19,350 bases of DNA. Source: Acidobacteriota bacterium. Its GTDB lineage: Bacteria; Acidobacteriota; Aminicenantia; UBA2199. The notes beneath the pieces were generated by a model that worked only from the letters and a program-made list of their open reading frames with translations, made no database searches and had not been told where the DNA came from. Below are positions 1 through 7,948 of the stretch, piece by piece; positions within the stretch are counted from its first letter, which is position 1; each line of letters opens with the position of its first letter. The stretch covers positions 1 to 19,350 of the forward strand of contig JAKAGC010000006.1 in NCBI GenBank assembly GCA_021817755.1, given 5' to 3'. Made by a program: the position numbers and the translations under genes.

Positions 1-1723
1 TAAGGAAGATTTTATTTCCAGGAGCCATGTTCAGGTTATCAATAATGATCTTTATATTACAGTCAAAGATTTGCAATCGACCAATGGGATTAATTACAAA
101 GATGAGAAAGTTAAAGAAGCACAGATCCAGATCGGAGAATCTTTTATTCTGGGTAAGATCGAATTTTTTCTAAAACAGGGTAGCCTTGATGAGTTCAAAC
201 TGGCAAAAGAATTGATACCGATTTTCGACACCATCGGAAGCGACAATGAAAAAAAGTTTGATAATACGGCAACCCGTTACATCGAGGATATTTATAGCGA
301 AACCCTGAAAGTAGTGATGCATATCGGATTAAAGAAAAATGATTTTCGTGATTTCCTCATGGATATCGGAAATCATCTTTCCAATTTAACCGATTTTGGA
401 AGTTTATATATTATTTCCAGGCATGAGAGTGAGTTCCGAATTTTACTTTCAGTTCAAAATGAATCTTTAAAAACAGAAATTTTAAAAAAGGTTGTAAAAT
501 CATCGCCGGAAATTTATTCTAAAAGTATAATCTCACAAACGATACCGGGAATTCAGCCTGAAGCAGTATGTTACTCTTTCCCTCTAAAACTGGATGAACC
601 GGATTCTGTTTTGGTTTTCACAGGATATAAGCGAAAAGAAAAGGAAGATCAAAAACTGGCGGACTTCTTATCCAGGCTGGTTACTGAAATCGACCTACTC
701 TCTCAACTTTTGACTTCTCGCACGCGGCAAGATACGACCCCTGACCAGGCAGAGAGCATCCGTGATGATATAGTCGCAGAAAGCTCGCAAATGAAAGAGT
801 TGATTAAGCAAGCGCAAAAAATCGCTGTAAGCGATATTTTCGTATTAATCCAGGGTGAAAGCGGAACAGGAAAAGAGCTTTTCGCAAAATTAATTCATAA
901 GCATTCACAGCGCGCGAAACATAAATTTGTCGCCATCAATTGTGCGGCAATCCCGGAAAGTCTCCTGGAAAGTGAGTTATTCGGACATGAAAAGGGTGCT
1001 TTTACCGGTGCATATATTCAGAAAAAAGGCAAACTCGAAATGGCTTCGGGCGGAACATTGGTTTTGGATGAAATCGGAGATATGCCGATCAATCTTCAAT
1101 CGAAACTTTTAAGAGCTTTACAGGAAAAAGAGTTTTATCGTCTTGGCGGCTCCACCCCTATTACGGTTGATCTCCGCATTATATCGATTACCAACCAGGA
1201 CCTTAAAACTTTGATTAAAGAAGGAAAATTCCGTGAAGACCTCTATTACAGACTTGTTCACCGTTCGATTTCCATTCCTCCTCTGCGCGATCGAAAAGAA
1301 GATATCTCAGCATTGATTAATTATTTCACTGCTAAATTCTGCCAGCAAACCCAGAAAAAAATAGGCGGCTACTCGGTAAAGGCTTTTGAAACGTTGCAAG
1401 AATACAACTGGAAAGGAAATGTCCGGCAACTGGAAAACGAGATTCGGAGTATAGTAAATCTGACGGATGACGGTGAAACAGTTGGATATGAAATTCTCTC
1501 AGATGAAATAAAAGAAGTCCCGGATGAAATTAGTGGGGTAGCTGATTCCGGATTCTCCGGTGGATTTTCTCAAAAAGCTGCAACTGAAACTGAAAAGGAT
1601 ATGATTATCCGCCTACTGGAAAAGAATCTATGGAATAAATCACGAACTGCCCGGGATCTTAAAATGACATATGTTGGCTTACATAAAAAACTGAAACGCC
1701 TGGGTATTGAACCACCGGAATGA
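1..1723 (+). CDS. FHA-GAF-AAA+-Fis sigma-54-dependent transcriptional activator (5' end missing)
   Basis: This is an enhancer-binding activator of sigma-54 RNA polymerase, cut by the left edge. The frame is open from base 2. The first visible residues are the C-terminal half of an FHA domain (ISRSHV, then DLQSTNG near nt 68-88), so a TTG at 71 is not the real start. FHA domains bind phosphothreonine, so the input is probably a Ser/Thr kinase. A GAF-like region follows (about nt 310-700). The AAA+ domain has Walker A GESGTGKE (nt 854-877), the sigma-54 contact loop GAFTGA (nt 995-1012), Walker B GGTLVLDEIGD (nt 1049-1081) and the arginine-finger segment FREDLYYRL (nt 1229-1255). A Fis-type helix-turn-helix fills the last 23 or so residues. 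No receiver domain is visible. I found no convincing -24/-12 promoter nearby, so its targets are unknown. Family assignment is very secure. Confidence 0.95.
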   Translation, partial: KEDFISRSHVQVINNDLYITVKDLQSTNGINYKDEKVKEAQIQIGESFILGKIEFFLKQGSLDEFKLAKELIPIFDTIGSDNEKKFDNTATRYIEDIYSETLKVVMHIGLKKNDFRDFLMDIGNHLSNLTDFGSLYIISRHESEFRILLSVQNESLKTEILKKVVKSSPEIYSKSIISQTIPGIQPEAVCYSFPLKLDEPDSVLVFTGYKRKEKEDQKLADFLSRLVTEIDLLSQLLTSRTRQDTTPDQAESIRDDIVAESSQMKELIKQAQKIAVSDIFVLIQGESGTGKELFAKLIHKHSQRAKHKFVAINCAAIPESLLESELFGHEKGAFTGAYIQKKGKLEMASGGTLVLDEIGDMPINLQSKLLRALQEKEFYRLGGSTPITVDLRIISITNQDLKTLIKEGKFREDLYYRLVHRSISIPPLRDRKEDISALINYFTAKFCQQTQKKIGGYSVKAFETLQEYNWKGNVRQLENEIRSIVNLTDDGETVGYEILSDEIKEVPDEISGVADSGFSGGFSQKAATETEKDMIIRLLEKNLWNKSRTARDLKMTYVGLHKKLKRLGIEPPE

Positions 1724-1791
1724 TAATTTTTATTCCTTTTCCCGAAAACGTCCTTTAGTTCCTTTTAAACTTGGTATATTTTCAATTTCAT

Positions 1792-1815
1792 CATACATAT
1801 ATTAATATATGTATG
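1792..1815. terminator. Perfect 24-bp AT-rich palindrome between convergent genes; weak terminator candidate
   Basis: The half-site CATACATATAT followed by T is mirrored exactly, giving a 24-bp perfect palindrome. It includes the metH stop codon (TAA, read on the minus strand at 1804-1802) and lies about 70 bp past the stop of the sigma-54 activator. A hairpin here would serve both convergent transcripts. The stem is almost all A/T and no long U-tract follows on either strand, so terminator function is only inferred. Confidence 0.35.
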
Positions 1816-4800
1816 GTGCCAACCATTTTTCAACCTCGGAAACAGACATATTCTTTCTTTGAGCGTAATTTTCTATCTGATCTCGCAGTAATTTTCCAAC
1901 CATAAAATAGTGAGATTGGGGATGGGAAAAGTAATAACCGCTTACGGATGCAGCAGGTATCATCATGTAACTCTCACTCAAGTCAATGGATGCATTTTCC
2001 TTTGCATTTAGAAGTGAAAAAAGAATTCCTTTTTCGGTATGATCGGGACAGGCAGGATAACCGGGGGCGGGACGAATACCACGGTATTTTTCATGAAGCA
2101 GTTCGGGAATTTCCATTTTTTCCTCAGGTGCAAATCCCCAGAATTCCTTCCGAACACGTTCATGAAGATGCTCAGCGAAAGCTTCGGCAAGCCGGTCAGC
2201 AAGGCCTTTAAGCATAATTGCCGAATAGTCATCGTTTTCCTCCTGGAATTTTTGTAAGGACTGTTCGATATTCAACCCGGCAGTTACAGCAAAGCCACCG
2301 ATATAATCTTGAATTCTTGTTTCTTTAGGAGCGATAAAATCGGCAAGAGCAGGAAAAGGCTGATCCTGTTTACGCTGCTGACGGCGTAACGTATGGATTA
2401 TCGATTGAGATTGAGTACGGTTTTCATCGGTATATATGGTTATATCATCATCATTGGTGGTATTGGCAGGAAATAGACCGATAACCGCTTTTAATCCGAG
2501 CAAATTCTCCCCGGCAATACGAGACAACATGTTATGAGCATCTTTTAATAGACGTGTTGCCTCTTTTCCGACTTTTTCATCGGATAAGATGGCAGGATAA
2601 ATTCCTTTCAAATCCCACATTTTGAAAAAGAAATTCCAATCGATATACGGAATTACCTTGTTCACATTATAATTATCGAAAATGGTTAAACCCATATAAT
2701 TGGGTTTAGGGGGCGTATAATTGGTCCAATCTACCTTATACTTTTCTTTTCGCGCCGTTTCCAGCGGAGCCATTTCCATTTGAAGGAGCGATGACTGCCG
2801 TTTCCGGCGCAGTTCTTCATATTCATTCCTGGTATCACTCCAATATTCCTTTTTAGCCGCTTCATCCAATAATTTTCCGACGACTCCGACTGCTCGCGAC
2901 GCATCAGAGACATGAATGGTGGGACCATTATAATTGGGTTCGATTTTCACAGCGGTATGCATCTTGGACGTAGTAGCTCCCCCAATAAGAAGAGGAATAG
3001 TAAACCCATTTCGCTGCATTTCAAAAGCAACGGATGCCATTTCTTCAAGTGAGGGGGTAATTAATCCGCTTATGCCGATTATATCTGCTTTGAGATCCTT
3101 TGCCTTCTCTAAAATTGTTTCACATGAAACCATAACGCCGAGATCTTCAACATCATAGTTATTACAACGCAATACGACAGCCACAATATTTTTTCCAATA
3201 TCATGAACGTCCCCTTTTACAGTAGCAAGAAGAATTTTTCCACGGGCAGAAATCTTACCGGATGCTGCCTGTTCCGCTTCAATAAAGGGAAGCAAGTATG
3301 CTACTGCTTTCTTCATAACGCGAGCGCTTTTGACAACCTGGGGTAAAAACATCTTCCCAGCTCCGAATAAGTCTCCGACATGATTCATTCCGGACATCAG
3401 GGGGCCTTCAATAACTTTAATGGCTTCTTTCAATTCCAACCGTGCGGCTTCAGTATCTTCATCGATAAATTCGGAAATACCTTTTACAAGGGCGTATTCA
3501 AGCCTTTCTTTCACTGGTTTTTCACGCCACAAGGGATTTTTTTCTTCTTCTTTTTCTGTGGATGAAAACGAACCGGCTTGTTCAAGAATTTTATCGGTTG
3601 CATCATCACGTCTATTGAGTACAACATCTTCCACAAGTTCGAGTAAATGAGGAGGTATATCTTCGTATACGGTCAATTGACCCGGATTTACGATTCCCAT
3701 ATTCATCCCGGCTTTTACGGCATGATAAAGGAACACGGAGTGAATAGCTTCCCGTATGGGGTCATTGCCACGAAAAGCAAACGAAATATTACTAACGCCA
3801 CCGCTAACAAGGCATCGAGGGAATTTCTCTTTTAACCGTTTGACGGTTTCGATGTAGTCGACAGCATAGGACCGGTGTTCCTCTATACCGGTTCCAATAG
3901 CGAAAATATTGGGATCAAAAATGATATTCTGTTCAGGAAAACCAATTTTTTCAAGCAGTATGTGTGACCGTTCCAATATATCGAGACGGCGTTGGAGGGT
4001 ATCGGCCTGCCCCTTTTCATCAAAAGCCATAACCACTGCGGCAGCACCATATTTCATAATTTCCCGTGCATGAGCCAGGAACGGTTCTTCTCCCTCTTTC
4101 AAGCTGATGGAGTTCACCACACCTTTTCCTTGTAAGCACTTTAAACCGGCTTCAATAACATTCCAGCGAGAAGAATCGATCATTACAGGAACACGGCAGA
4201 TATCCGGTTCAGAGGCTACGAGATTGAGAAATACTGACATTTCCTCTTCGGCGTTCAACATAGCATCATCCATATTGACATCGATCATTTGTGCACCGTT
4301 TTCAACCTGTTCACGTGCTATATTCAACGCTTCTTCGTATTTTTTATTTTTAATTAAACGGGCAAATTTCTTAGAACCTGCCACATTGGTTCTTTCTCCG
4401 ATATTGGCAAATAGACTGGTTTTATCGATTACGAGAGGCTCAAGCCCACTAAAGCAGGAGCACAATCTGGGTTCAGGCTTTTTTCGGGGGGAAATGGTTT
4501 CCACCACCCGCGAAATTTCCCGAATATGAGAGGGAGTGGTACCGCAGCAACCGCCTACAAGATTGACATAACCACTTTGCGCAAAGTCTGCGATAATCCT
4601 GGCCATATTTTGAGGAGTATCGTTGTAATTTCCCATTTCATCGGGAAGCCCTGCATTGGGATAAACTCCGGTGAAGCAATCGGCAGCGGTTGAGAGAGCG
4701 TGAATATGAGGACGCATCTCTTTTGCTCCGAGAGAGCAATTGAGACTAACGCAAAGAGGGCGGGCATGCGTAACTGAATATAAAAATGCTTCAACGGTCT

Positions 4801-5563
4801 GCCCGGAAAGGGTTCTACCGGATGCATCGGTGATTGTCCCGGAAATGATAACGGGAAGTTGAATTTTTTTCTCTTCAAAATAGGTTTGAATGGCATAGAT
4901 CGCAGCCCTGGCGTTAAGAGTATCGAAAATGGTTTCAACCAATACAATATCGACGCCGCCAGAGATCAGCCCAGCGGCTGCATTATAATAAACATCGGAC
5001 ATTTCCTTAAAGGTGATATCCCTGTACCCGGGATTATTCACATCAGGAGAAATGGATAACGTTTTATTGGTAGGTCCCAAGGAACCGGCAACAAATCGCG
5101 GTTTATTGGGAGTTTTAAGTGTCATTTCATCTGCTGCTTGGCGCGCGATGCGGGCAGAAGCTTCATTTAATTCAAAGACAAGGTTTTCAAGGTGATAATC
5201 GGATTGGGAAATTCCATTGGCATTGAATGTATTGGTTTCGATTATATCTGCTCCGGCTTCCATAAAACTGAAATGGATTTCCCGGATTATGCGGGGCTGG
5301 GTTATAGACAATAAATCATTATTGCCTTTGAGATCGAATGGGTGATCTTTGAATCGATCTCCTCGAAAGTCCGATTCGGACAATTTATATGATTGAATCA
5401 TCGTTCCCATTGCTCCATCGAGAACGAGAATTCTTTCGGTTAACAACTTTTCCAATTGTTGGGTTTTATTTAAATGGCTCACACGAAACTCCATATTGAA
5501 TTTTATCGATTCACAATCTCCGGGTGAACCGGATTTCAAATTTCGCGAATCGACTTTATTCAT
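1802..5563 (-). CDS. metH: Cobalamin-dependent methionine synthase, full length
   Basis: Transfers a methyl group from 5-methyltetrahydrofolate through methylcobalamin to homocysteine, giving methionine; cytosolic. All modules are present in order: homocysteine/zinc barrel with ligand cysteines C276 and C339-C340 (GGCCGTTP); pterin-binding barrel from about 385 ([15 protein letters not shown]); helical cap (about 680-765); B12 Rossmann domain with GDVHDIGKN, whose H787 is the lower cobalt ligand; and C-terminal SAM-binding reactivation domain with [12 protein letters not shown]. The length (1253 aa) is close to the usual 1200-1250. The first 30 or so residues are an extension not shared with E. 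coli MetH, and neither M1 nor M24 (ATG at 5494) has a good Shine-Dalgarno site, so the start is uncertain. The gene stands alone. I saw no cobalamin or SAM riboswitch in the 5' region. Confidence 0.98.
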   Translation of the reverse strand: MNKVDSRNLKSGSPGDCESIKFNMEFRVSHLNKTQQLEKLLTERILVLDGAMGTMIQSYKLSESDFRGDRFKDHPFDLKGNNDLLSITQPRIIREIHFSFMEAGADIIETNTFNANGISQSDYHLENLVFELNEASARIARQAADEMTLKTPNKPRFVAGSLGPTNKTLSISPDVNNPGYRDITFKEMSDVYYNAAAGLISGGVDIVLVETIFDTLNARAAIYAIQTYFEEKKIQLPVIISGTITDASGRTLSGQTVEAFLYSVTHARPLCVSLNCSLGAKEMRPHIHALSTAADCFTGVYPNAGLPDEMGNYNDTPQNMARIIADFAQSGYVNLVGGCCGTTPSHIREISRVVETISPRKKPEPRLCSCFSGLEPLVIDKTSLFANIGERTNVAGSKKFARLIKNKKYEEALNIAREQVENGAQMIDVNMDDAMLNAEEEMSVFLNLVASEPDICRVPVMIDSSRWNVIEAGLKCLQGKGVVNSISLKEGEEPFLAHAREIMKYGAAAVVMAFDEKGQADTLQRRLDILERSHILLEKIGFPEQNIIFDPNIFAIGTGIEEHRSYAVDYIETVKRLKEKFPRCLVSGGVSNISFAFRGNDPIREAIHSVFLYHAVKAGMNMGIVNPGQLTVYEDIPPHLLELVEDVVLNRRDDATDKILEQAGSFSSTEKEEEKNPLWREKPVKERLEYALVKGISEFIDEDTEAARLELKEAIKVIEGPLMSGMNHVGDLFGAGKMFLPQVVKSARVMKKAVAYLLPFIEAEQAASGKISARGKILLATVKGDVHDIGKNIVAVVLRCNNYDVEDLGVMVSCETILEKAKDLKADIIGISGLITPSLEEMASVAFEMQRNGFTIPLLIGGATTSKMHTAVKIEPNYNGPTIHVSDASRAVGVVGKLLDEAAKKEYWSDTRNEYEELRRKRQSSLLQMEMAPLETARKEKYKVDWTNYTPPKPNYMGLTIFDNYNVNKVIPYIDWNFFFKMWDLKGIYPAILSDEKVGKEATRLLKDAHNMLSRIAGENLLGLKAVIGLFPANTTNDDDITIYTDENRTQSQSIIHTLRRQQRKQDQPFPALADFIAPKETRIQDYIGGFAVTAGLNIEQSLQKFQEENDDYSAIMLKGLADRLAEAFAEHLHERVRKEFWGFAPEEKMEIPELLHEKYRGIRPAPGYPACPDHTEKGILFSLLNAKENASIDLSESYMMIPAASVSGYYFSHPQSHYFMVGKLLRDQIENYAQRKNMSVSEVEKWLAPYIY

Positions 5564-5822
5564 TTATTTTACCATACTTTTTAAATTCTTCTAACTTTTT
5601 TCTTAATATGATCAACAACGAAGCTTGTATTAGTACTCTCTAAGGAGGATAAAAATTTAAATTCATTATTTCATAACCCTAAGAATTAATTTTGAAATAC
5701 TTAAGAATTTACTCACCTGAATCCGTTTAGGATTTTTAAATTAAGCAAAGCACGCTTAATACACGGTTATATGATTTTTTGTGCTATTTCACTGAGTTTC
5801 CTTGAAGTCATTTTTTTTAAAT

Positions 5823-6137
5823 TTGTTCAGTTCTATTCAAAGATAGACTAATGTCTCTCAAAGAGAGCCCATTCTCGCAAAAAGGGAGAATGGGCTCCTT
5901 CATTTGGAAGTCAACTTCATTCGGAGAGAAGTGAGTCTCATAAAAAGTGAAGCCAACTTCATTCGGAGGGAAGTCATTCTCATTCAGAGGGAAGCTGACT
6001 TCACTCAGAGTGAAGACAGTCTCATTCAAAATAAAGTCAATTCTATTCAGAATGAAGATTATCTCATTCATAATGAAGTCAACTTCACTCGGAGAGAGAT
6101 TAATCTCATTCAAAGAGAAGTTAACTTCATTCAGAAA
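5823..6137. repeat. Array of 15 degenerate 21-bp tandem repeats with dyad cores
   Basis: Fifteen consecutive 21-bp units fit exactly (315 bp). The best-preserved units start at 5907, 5949, 6075 and 6117. Each has a 12-bp core like GAAGTCAACTTC and a 9-bp tail like ATTCGGAGA. Units ending the core in CTTC (5907, 5949, 5991, 6075, 6117) alternate with units ending it in CTC (5928, 5970, 6012, 6054, 6096), giving a 42-bp higher-order period. Many cores are self-complementary: GAAGTTAACTTC (6117) and GAGATTAATCTC (6096) are perfect palindromes. The first four units (5823-5906) are the most diverged. Because 21 is a multiple of 3, both strands can be read as heptad peptides (for example EVNFIRR), but no credible start or ribosome site exists. 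It is probably non-coding: a minisatellite, an array of protein-binding sites or a structured RNA. Confidence 0.88.
5865..5897. other. Perfect 12-bp-stem hairpin formed by two adjacent repeat units
   Basis: GAGCCCATTCTC (5865-5876) and its exact reverse complement GAGAATGGGCTC (5886-5897) are separated by 9 bases. They are the cores of two neighbouring 21-bp units. No T-tract follows on either strand, so this is not a textbook terminator. It is the strongest stem in the array. Confidence 0.65.
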
Positions 6138-6341
6138 TCAAAAAATGAAAATTGATAGAAGAATTGAGTAAAATGCAATTATAATCTTATAAAAATTCTT
6201 TTTTGATCAATTGGTTTTTTAAGATTTAAAAAAATAAATTGAGATTTCCATATAGAGCCAATCTCTTCTAATAGAATCAGAAATTGATTAAAGAATTCTT
6301 TAAGTATATAACTGATATATGCGGGTTGATTTCTTCAACAT

Positions 6342-6347
6342 TATAAT
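6342..6347 (+). promoter_or_regulatory. Possible -10 box for the pseudouridine synthase / DJ-1 unit
   Basis: A consensus TATAAT sits 30 bases before the ATG of the pseudouridine synthase gene. No good -35 element lies 16-18 bp upstream, so the call rests on the -10 match and its position alone. Confidence 0.25.
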
Positions 6348-6376
6348 ATACACTGTTCTTTCGTAAAGGGTAGCAA

Positions 6377-7291
6377 ATGGCAAGTTTATATGAAATGAGA
6401 AAATTTTTTATTACTGCATCTGAAGATACTGCTTTGAAAGAGCTTTTAACCATGCACCTTCCACAGTCGACAAATGTTGATGATGTAATCAGTTCCGGTG
6501 GCGTTTGGAGAGATAAAAAGCGAGTATTTGATCCGGATTTTATAATTAAAGCAAAAGAGACGATTAAAATTCACACCAGTTCTTTTCAAGGAAGGCAATA
6601 TATATTAAAACCTGAACACGTTATTTTTGAAAATGAAGATTTTATGGTTGTCTATAAACCATGTGATCTAAATGTTCATGGGGTTCCCTCTTCGTTGCAT
6701 TACAACCTTAATTATGGAGTAAATAATTACTTAAAAAAGAATGGGATTCATTTTGAAAGTACGCCATTAACTCGTATTGATAGACCGGTTGAAGGGCTGG
6801 TTATATTTTCCAAGAACAAACATTATGAGCGTCGTTTATTCGATTTAATAAAAAGGCGGGTAATAAAAAAATGGTATGTAGGAGGAATTGAGAAAAGACC
6901 GGAAAATCCGAAATGCCTCCGCATTATCGATACAATCACAAATGATGGTAATAAAACTTCTGCTGACCCCCAAGGTAAGATAGCGGATACGTTGTTTATA
7001 AAAACTGGTGAAAAGACAAGCGCGGATATTTATTCCATTTTCATCTTTACAGGGCGGCGGCATCAGATACGCTTTCACGCCTCCAATTATATTGCTCCAC
7101 TTGTTGGAGATTGGTTTTATGGGGCTTCGCTTCATCTACCGGGGGACGAAATTTCATTAATTTGCCGGGGATACAATATTCCTTATAAGAAAAAAATGCT
7201 TCGGATTCGTTTACCACAAAAATATATGGATGCTTTCCTTGCCAAATTTGATACAACGGTTCGTGGAAAGCATTCGGGGAGTATAAAATGA
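6377..7291 (+). CDS. RluA-family pseudouridine synthase
   Basis: Isomerises uridine to pseudouridine in RNA; the substrate (23S rRNA, tRNA or other) cannot be told from sequence. The N-terminal 70 or so residues look like an S4-type RNA-binding region. The catalytic domain begins around residue 80 (HVIFENEDFMVVYKP). The motif usually written HRLDR is TRIDR here, keeping the catalytic aspartate (D135), and GRRHQIRFH (226-234) matches the RxHQIR motif. The length of 304 aa is normal. The ATG start is supported by AAAGGG six bases upstream. The stop overlaps the next gene's start by four bases (ATGA), so translation of the DJ-1 gene is probably coupled. The divergent TRIDR motif suggests a subfamily away from RluC/RluD. 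Confidence 0.88.
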   Translation: MASLYEMRKFFITASEDTALKELLTMHLPQSTNVDDVISSGGVWRDKKRVFDPDFIIKAKETIKIHTSSFQGRQYILKPEHVIFENEDFMVVYKPCDLNVHGVPSSLHYNLNYGVNNYLKKNGIHFESTPLTRIDRPVEGLVIFSKNKHYERRLFDLIKRRVIKKWYVGGIEKRPENPKCLRIIDTITNDGNKTSADPQGKIADTLFIKTGEKTSADIYSIFIFTGRRHQIRFHASNYIAPLVGDWFYGASLHLPGDEISLICRGYNIPYKKKMLRIRLPQKYMDAFLAKFDTTVRGKHSGSIK

Positions 7292-7839
7292 TAAAAAGTA
7301 TATTGGTTCCAATTGCGGATGGAACAGAAGAGTTAGAGGCGGTAACCATTATCGATATCCTCCGTAGAGCTGGTACTAACGTTATTGTAGCAGGAATCGA
7401 TAAACATCTTGTTACTGCTTCTCGAGGGGTTCGGTTAATGGCAGATTCACTTATTACCGACTGCAATGGTGAAGTATTTGACATGATTGTGCTACCAGGG
7501 GGAATGCCGGGAGCGGAGCATTTACGGGATTCGGTATTACTGACAGAAATGTTAAAAAAACAGGAAAGCAACAGCAGATGGATTGCTGCGATATGTGCTT
7601 CTCCTGTTGTTGTCTTGCAACACCATGGGTTATTAGAAAACCGGAAAGCGACGTGTCATCCGGCTCGGAAAAAAGATTTATTAAACCAGGAAGCGGCTGA
7701 TTTAAGTGTAGTAGTGGATGGGAATTGTATTACGGGAAGGGGCCCTGGAACTGCAATTGAATTTTCTCTTAAGTTGGTTGAGGTTTTATATGGAAAGAAA
7801 AAGATGCTTGAGGTTTCTCAACCATTGGCAGGAAATTAA
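7288..7839 (+). CDS. DJ-1/PfpI (ThiJ/YajL-like) protein
   Basis: A small cytosolic Rossmann-like protein of the DJ-1 superfamily; members are linked to oxidative stress protection, chaperone or glyoxalase-type activities. C103 in the nucleophile elbow (AAICASPVV) is the redox-active cysteine. E17 in the segment GTEELEAV corresponds to the glutamate that contacts it, and H124 in CHPARKKDLL matches the conserved HP. The C-terminal TGRGPGTAIEFSLKLVE block is typical of the true DJ-1 branch. At 183 aa it has normal length. GGGGAG at 7276-7281 is a good Shine-Dalgarno site for the ATG, which overlaps the preceding stop. The exact biochemical activity is not inferable. Confidence 0.93.
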   Translation: MIKSILVPIADGTEELEAVTIIDILRRAGTNVIVAGIDKHLVTASRGVRLMADSLITDCNGEVFDMIVLPGGMPGAEHLRDSVLLTEMLKKQESNSRWIAAICASPVVVLQHHGLLENRKATCHPARKKDLLNQEAADLSVVVDGNCITGRGPGTAIEFSLKLVEVLYGKKKMLEVSQPLAGN

Positions 7840-7902
7840 ACCGAAAAACTCTTATTAACAAAAATTTTTATCGATAATTTTAAATAAAAGTTTTGGTTGG
7901 GG

Positions 7903-7936
7903 ACCGGGGACGGGTTTTTCAAAACGAGTCCCCGGT
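7903..7936. terminator. Strong GC-rich hairpin between convergent genes; bidirectional terminator candidate
   Basis: ACCGGGGAC (7903-7911) pairs exactly with GTCCCCGGT (7928-7936), with GTTTT/AAAAC complementarity inside the loop. It lies 64 bases past the DJ-1 stop (+) and 12 bases past the ilvE stop (-). Neither side carries a proper U-tract directly after the stem, so intrinsic termination is plausible but not proven. Confidence 0.55.
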
Positions 7937-7948
7937 AAGAATCAAAAT

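Larger units (their letters stand above)
5564..6376. other. 813-bp divergent intergenic region with a 21-bp repeat array
   Basis: This lies between the 5' ends of metH (-) and the pseudouridine synthase gene (+). Bases 5823-6137 are the tandem array described separately. Bases 5564-5822 are AT-rich, with a small inverted repeat TTAAGC/GCTTAA (5741-5759) and an AAGGAGG at 5643-5649 that is followed by no start codon. Bases 6138-6376 are AT-rich and hold a TATAAT. Open frames across the array exist in several frames, all with TTG or GTG starts and no ribosome site; I regard them as by-products of the 21-bp period. Confidence 0.7.

Noticed and set aside
4107..4529. Open frame of 140 codons opposite metH
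   Set aside because: It lies wholly within the well-supported metH coding region on the other strand and has no recognisable features.
5643..5670. AAGGAGG ribosome site for a small gene on the + strand
   Set aside because: No ATG, GTG or TTG follows at a usable distance, and the sequence soon reaches a stop. On the other strand it reads as an anti-SD-like stretch about 80 nt before metH, but metH has no SD to mask.
5564..5822. Cobalamin or SAM riboswitch ahead of metH
   Set aside because: I looked for the conserved B12-box and SAM-I core motifs on the minus strand and saw none.
5823..6137. CRISPR array
   Set aside because: Units are contiguous 21-mers that all resemble one another; there are no unique spacers of constant length and no cas genes in the window.
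7047..7571. Open frame of 174 codons on the minus strand across the RluA-like/DJ-1 junction
   Set aside because: It overlaps two genes with intact catalytic motifs on the plus strand and has no motif of its own.
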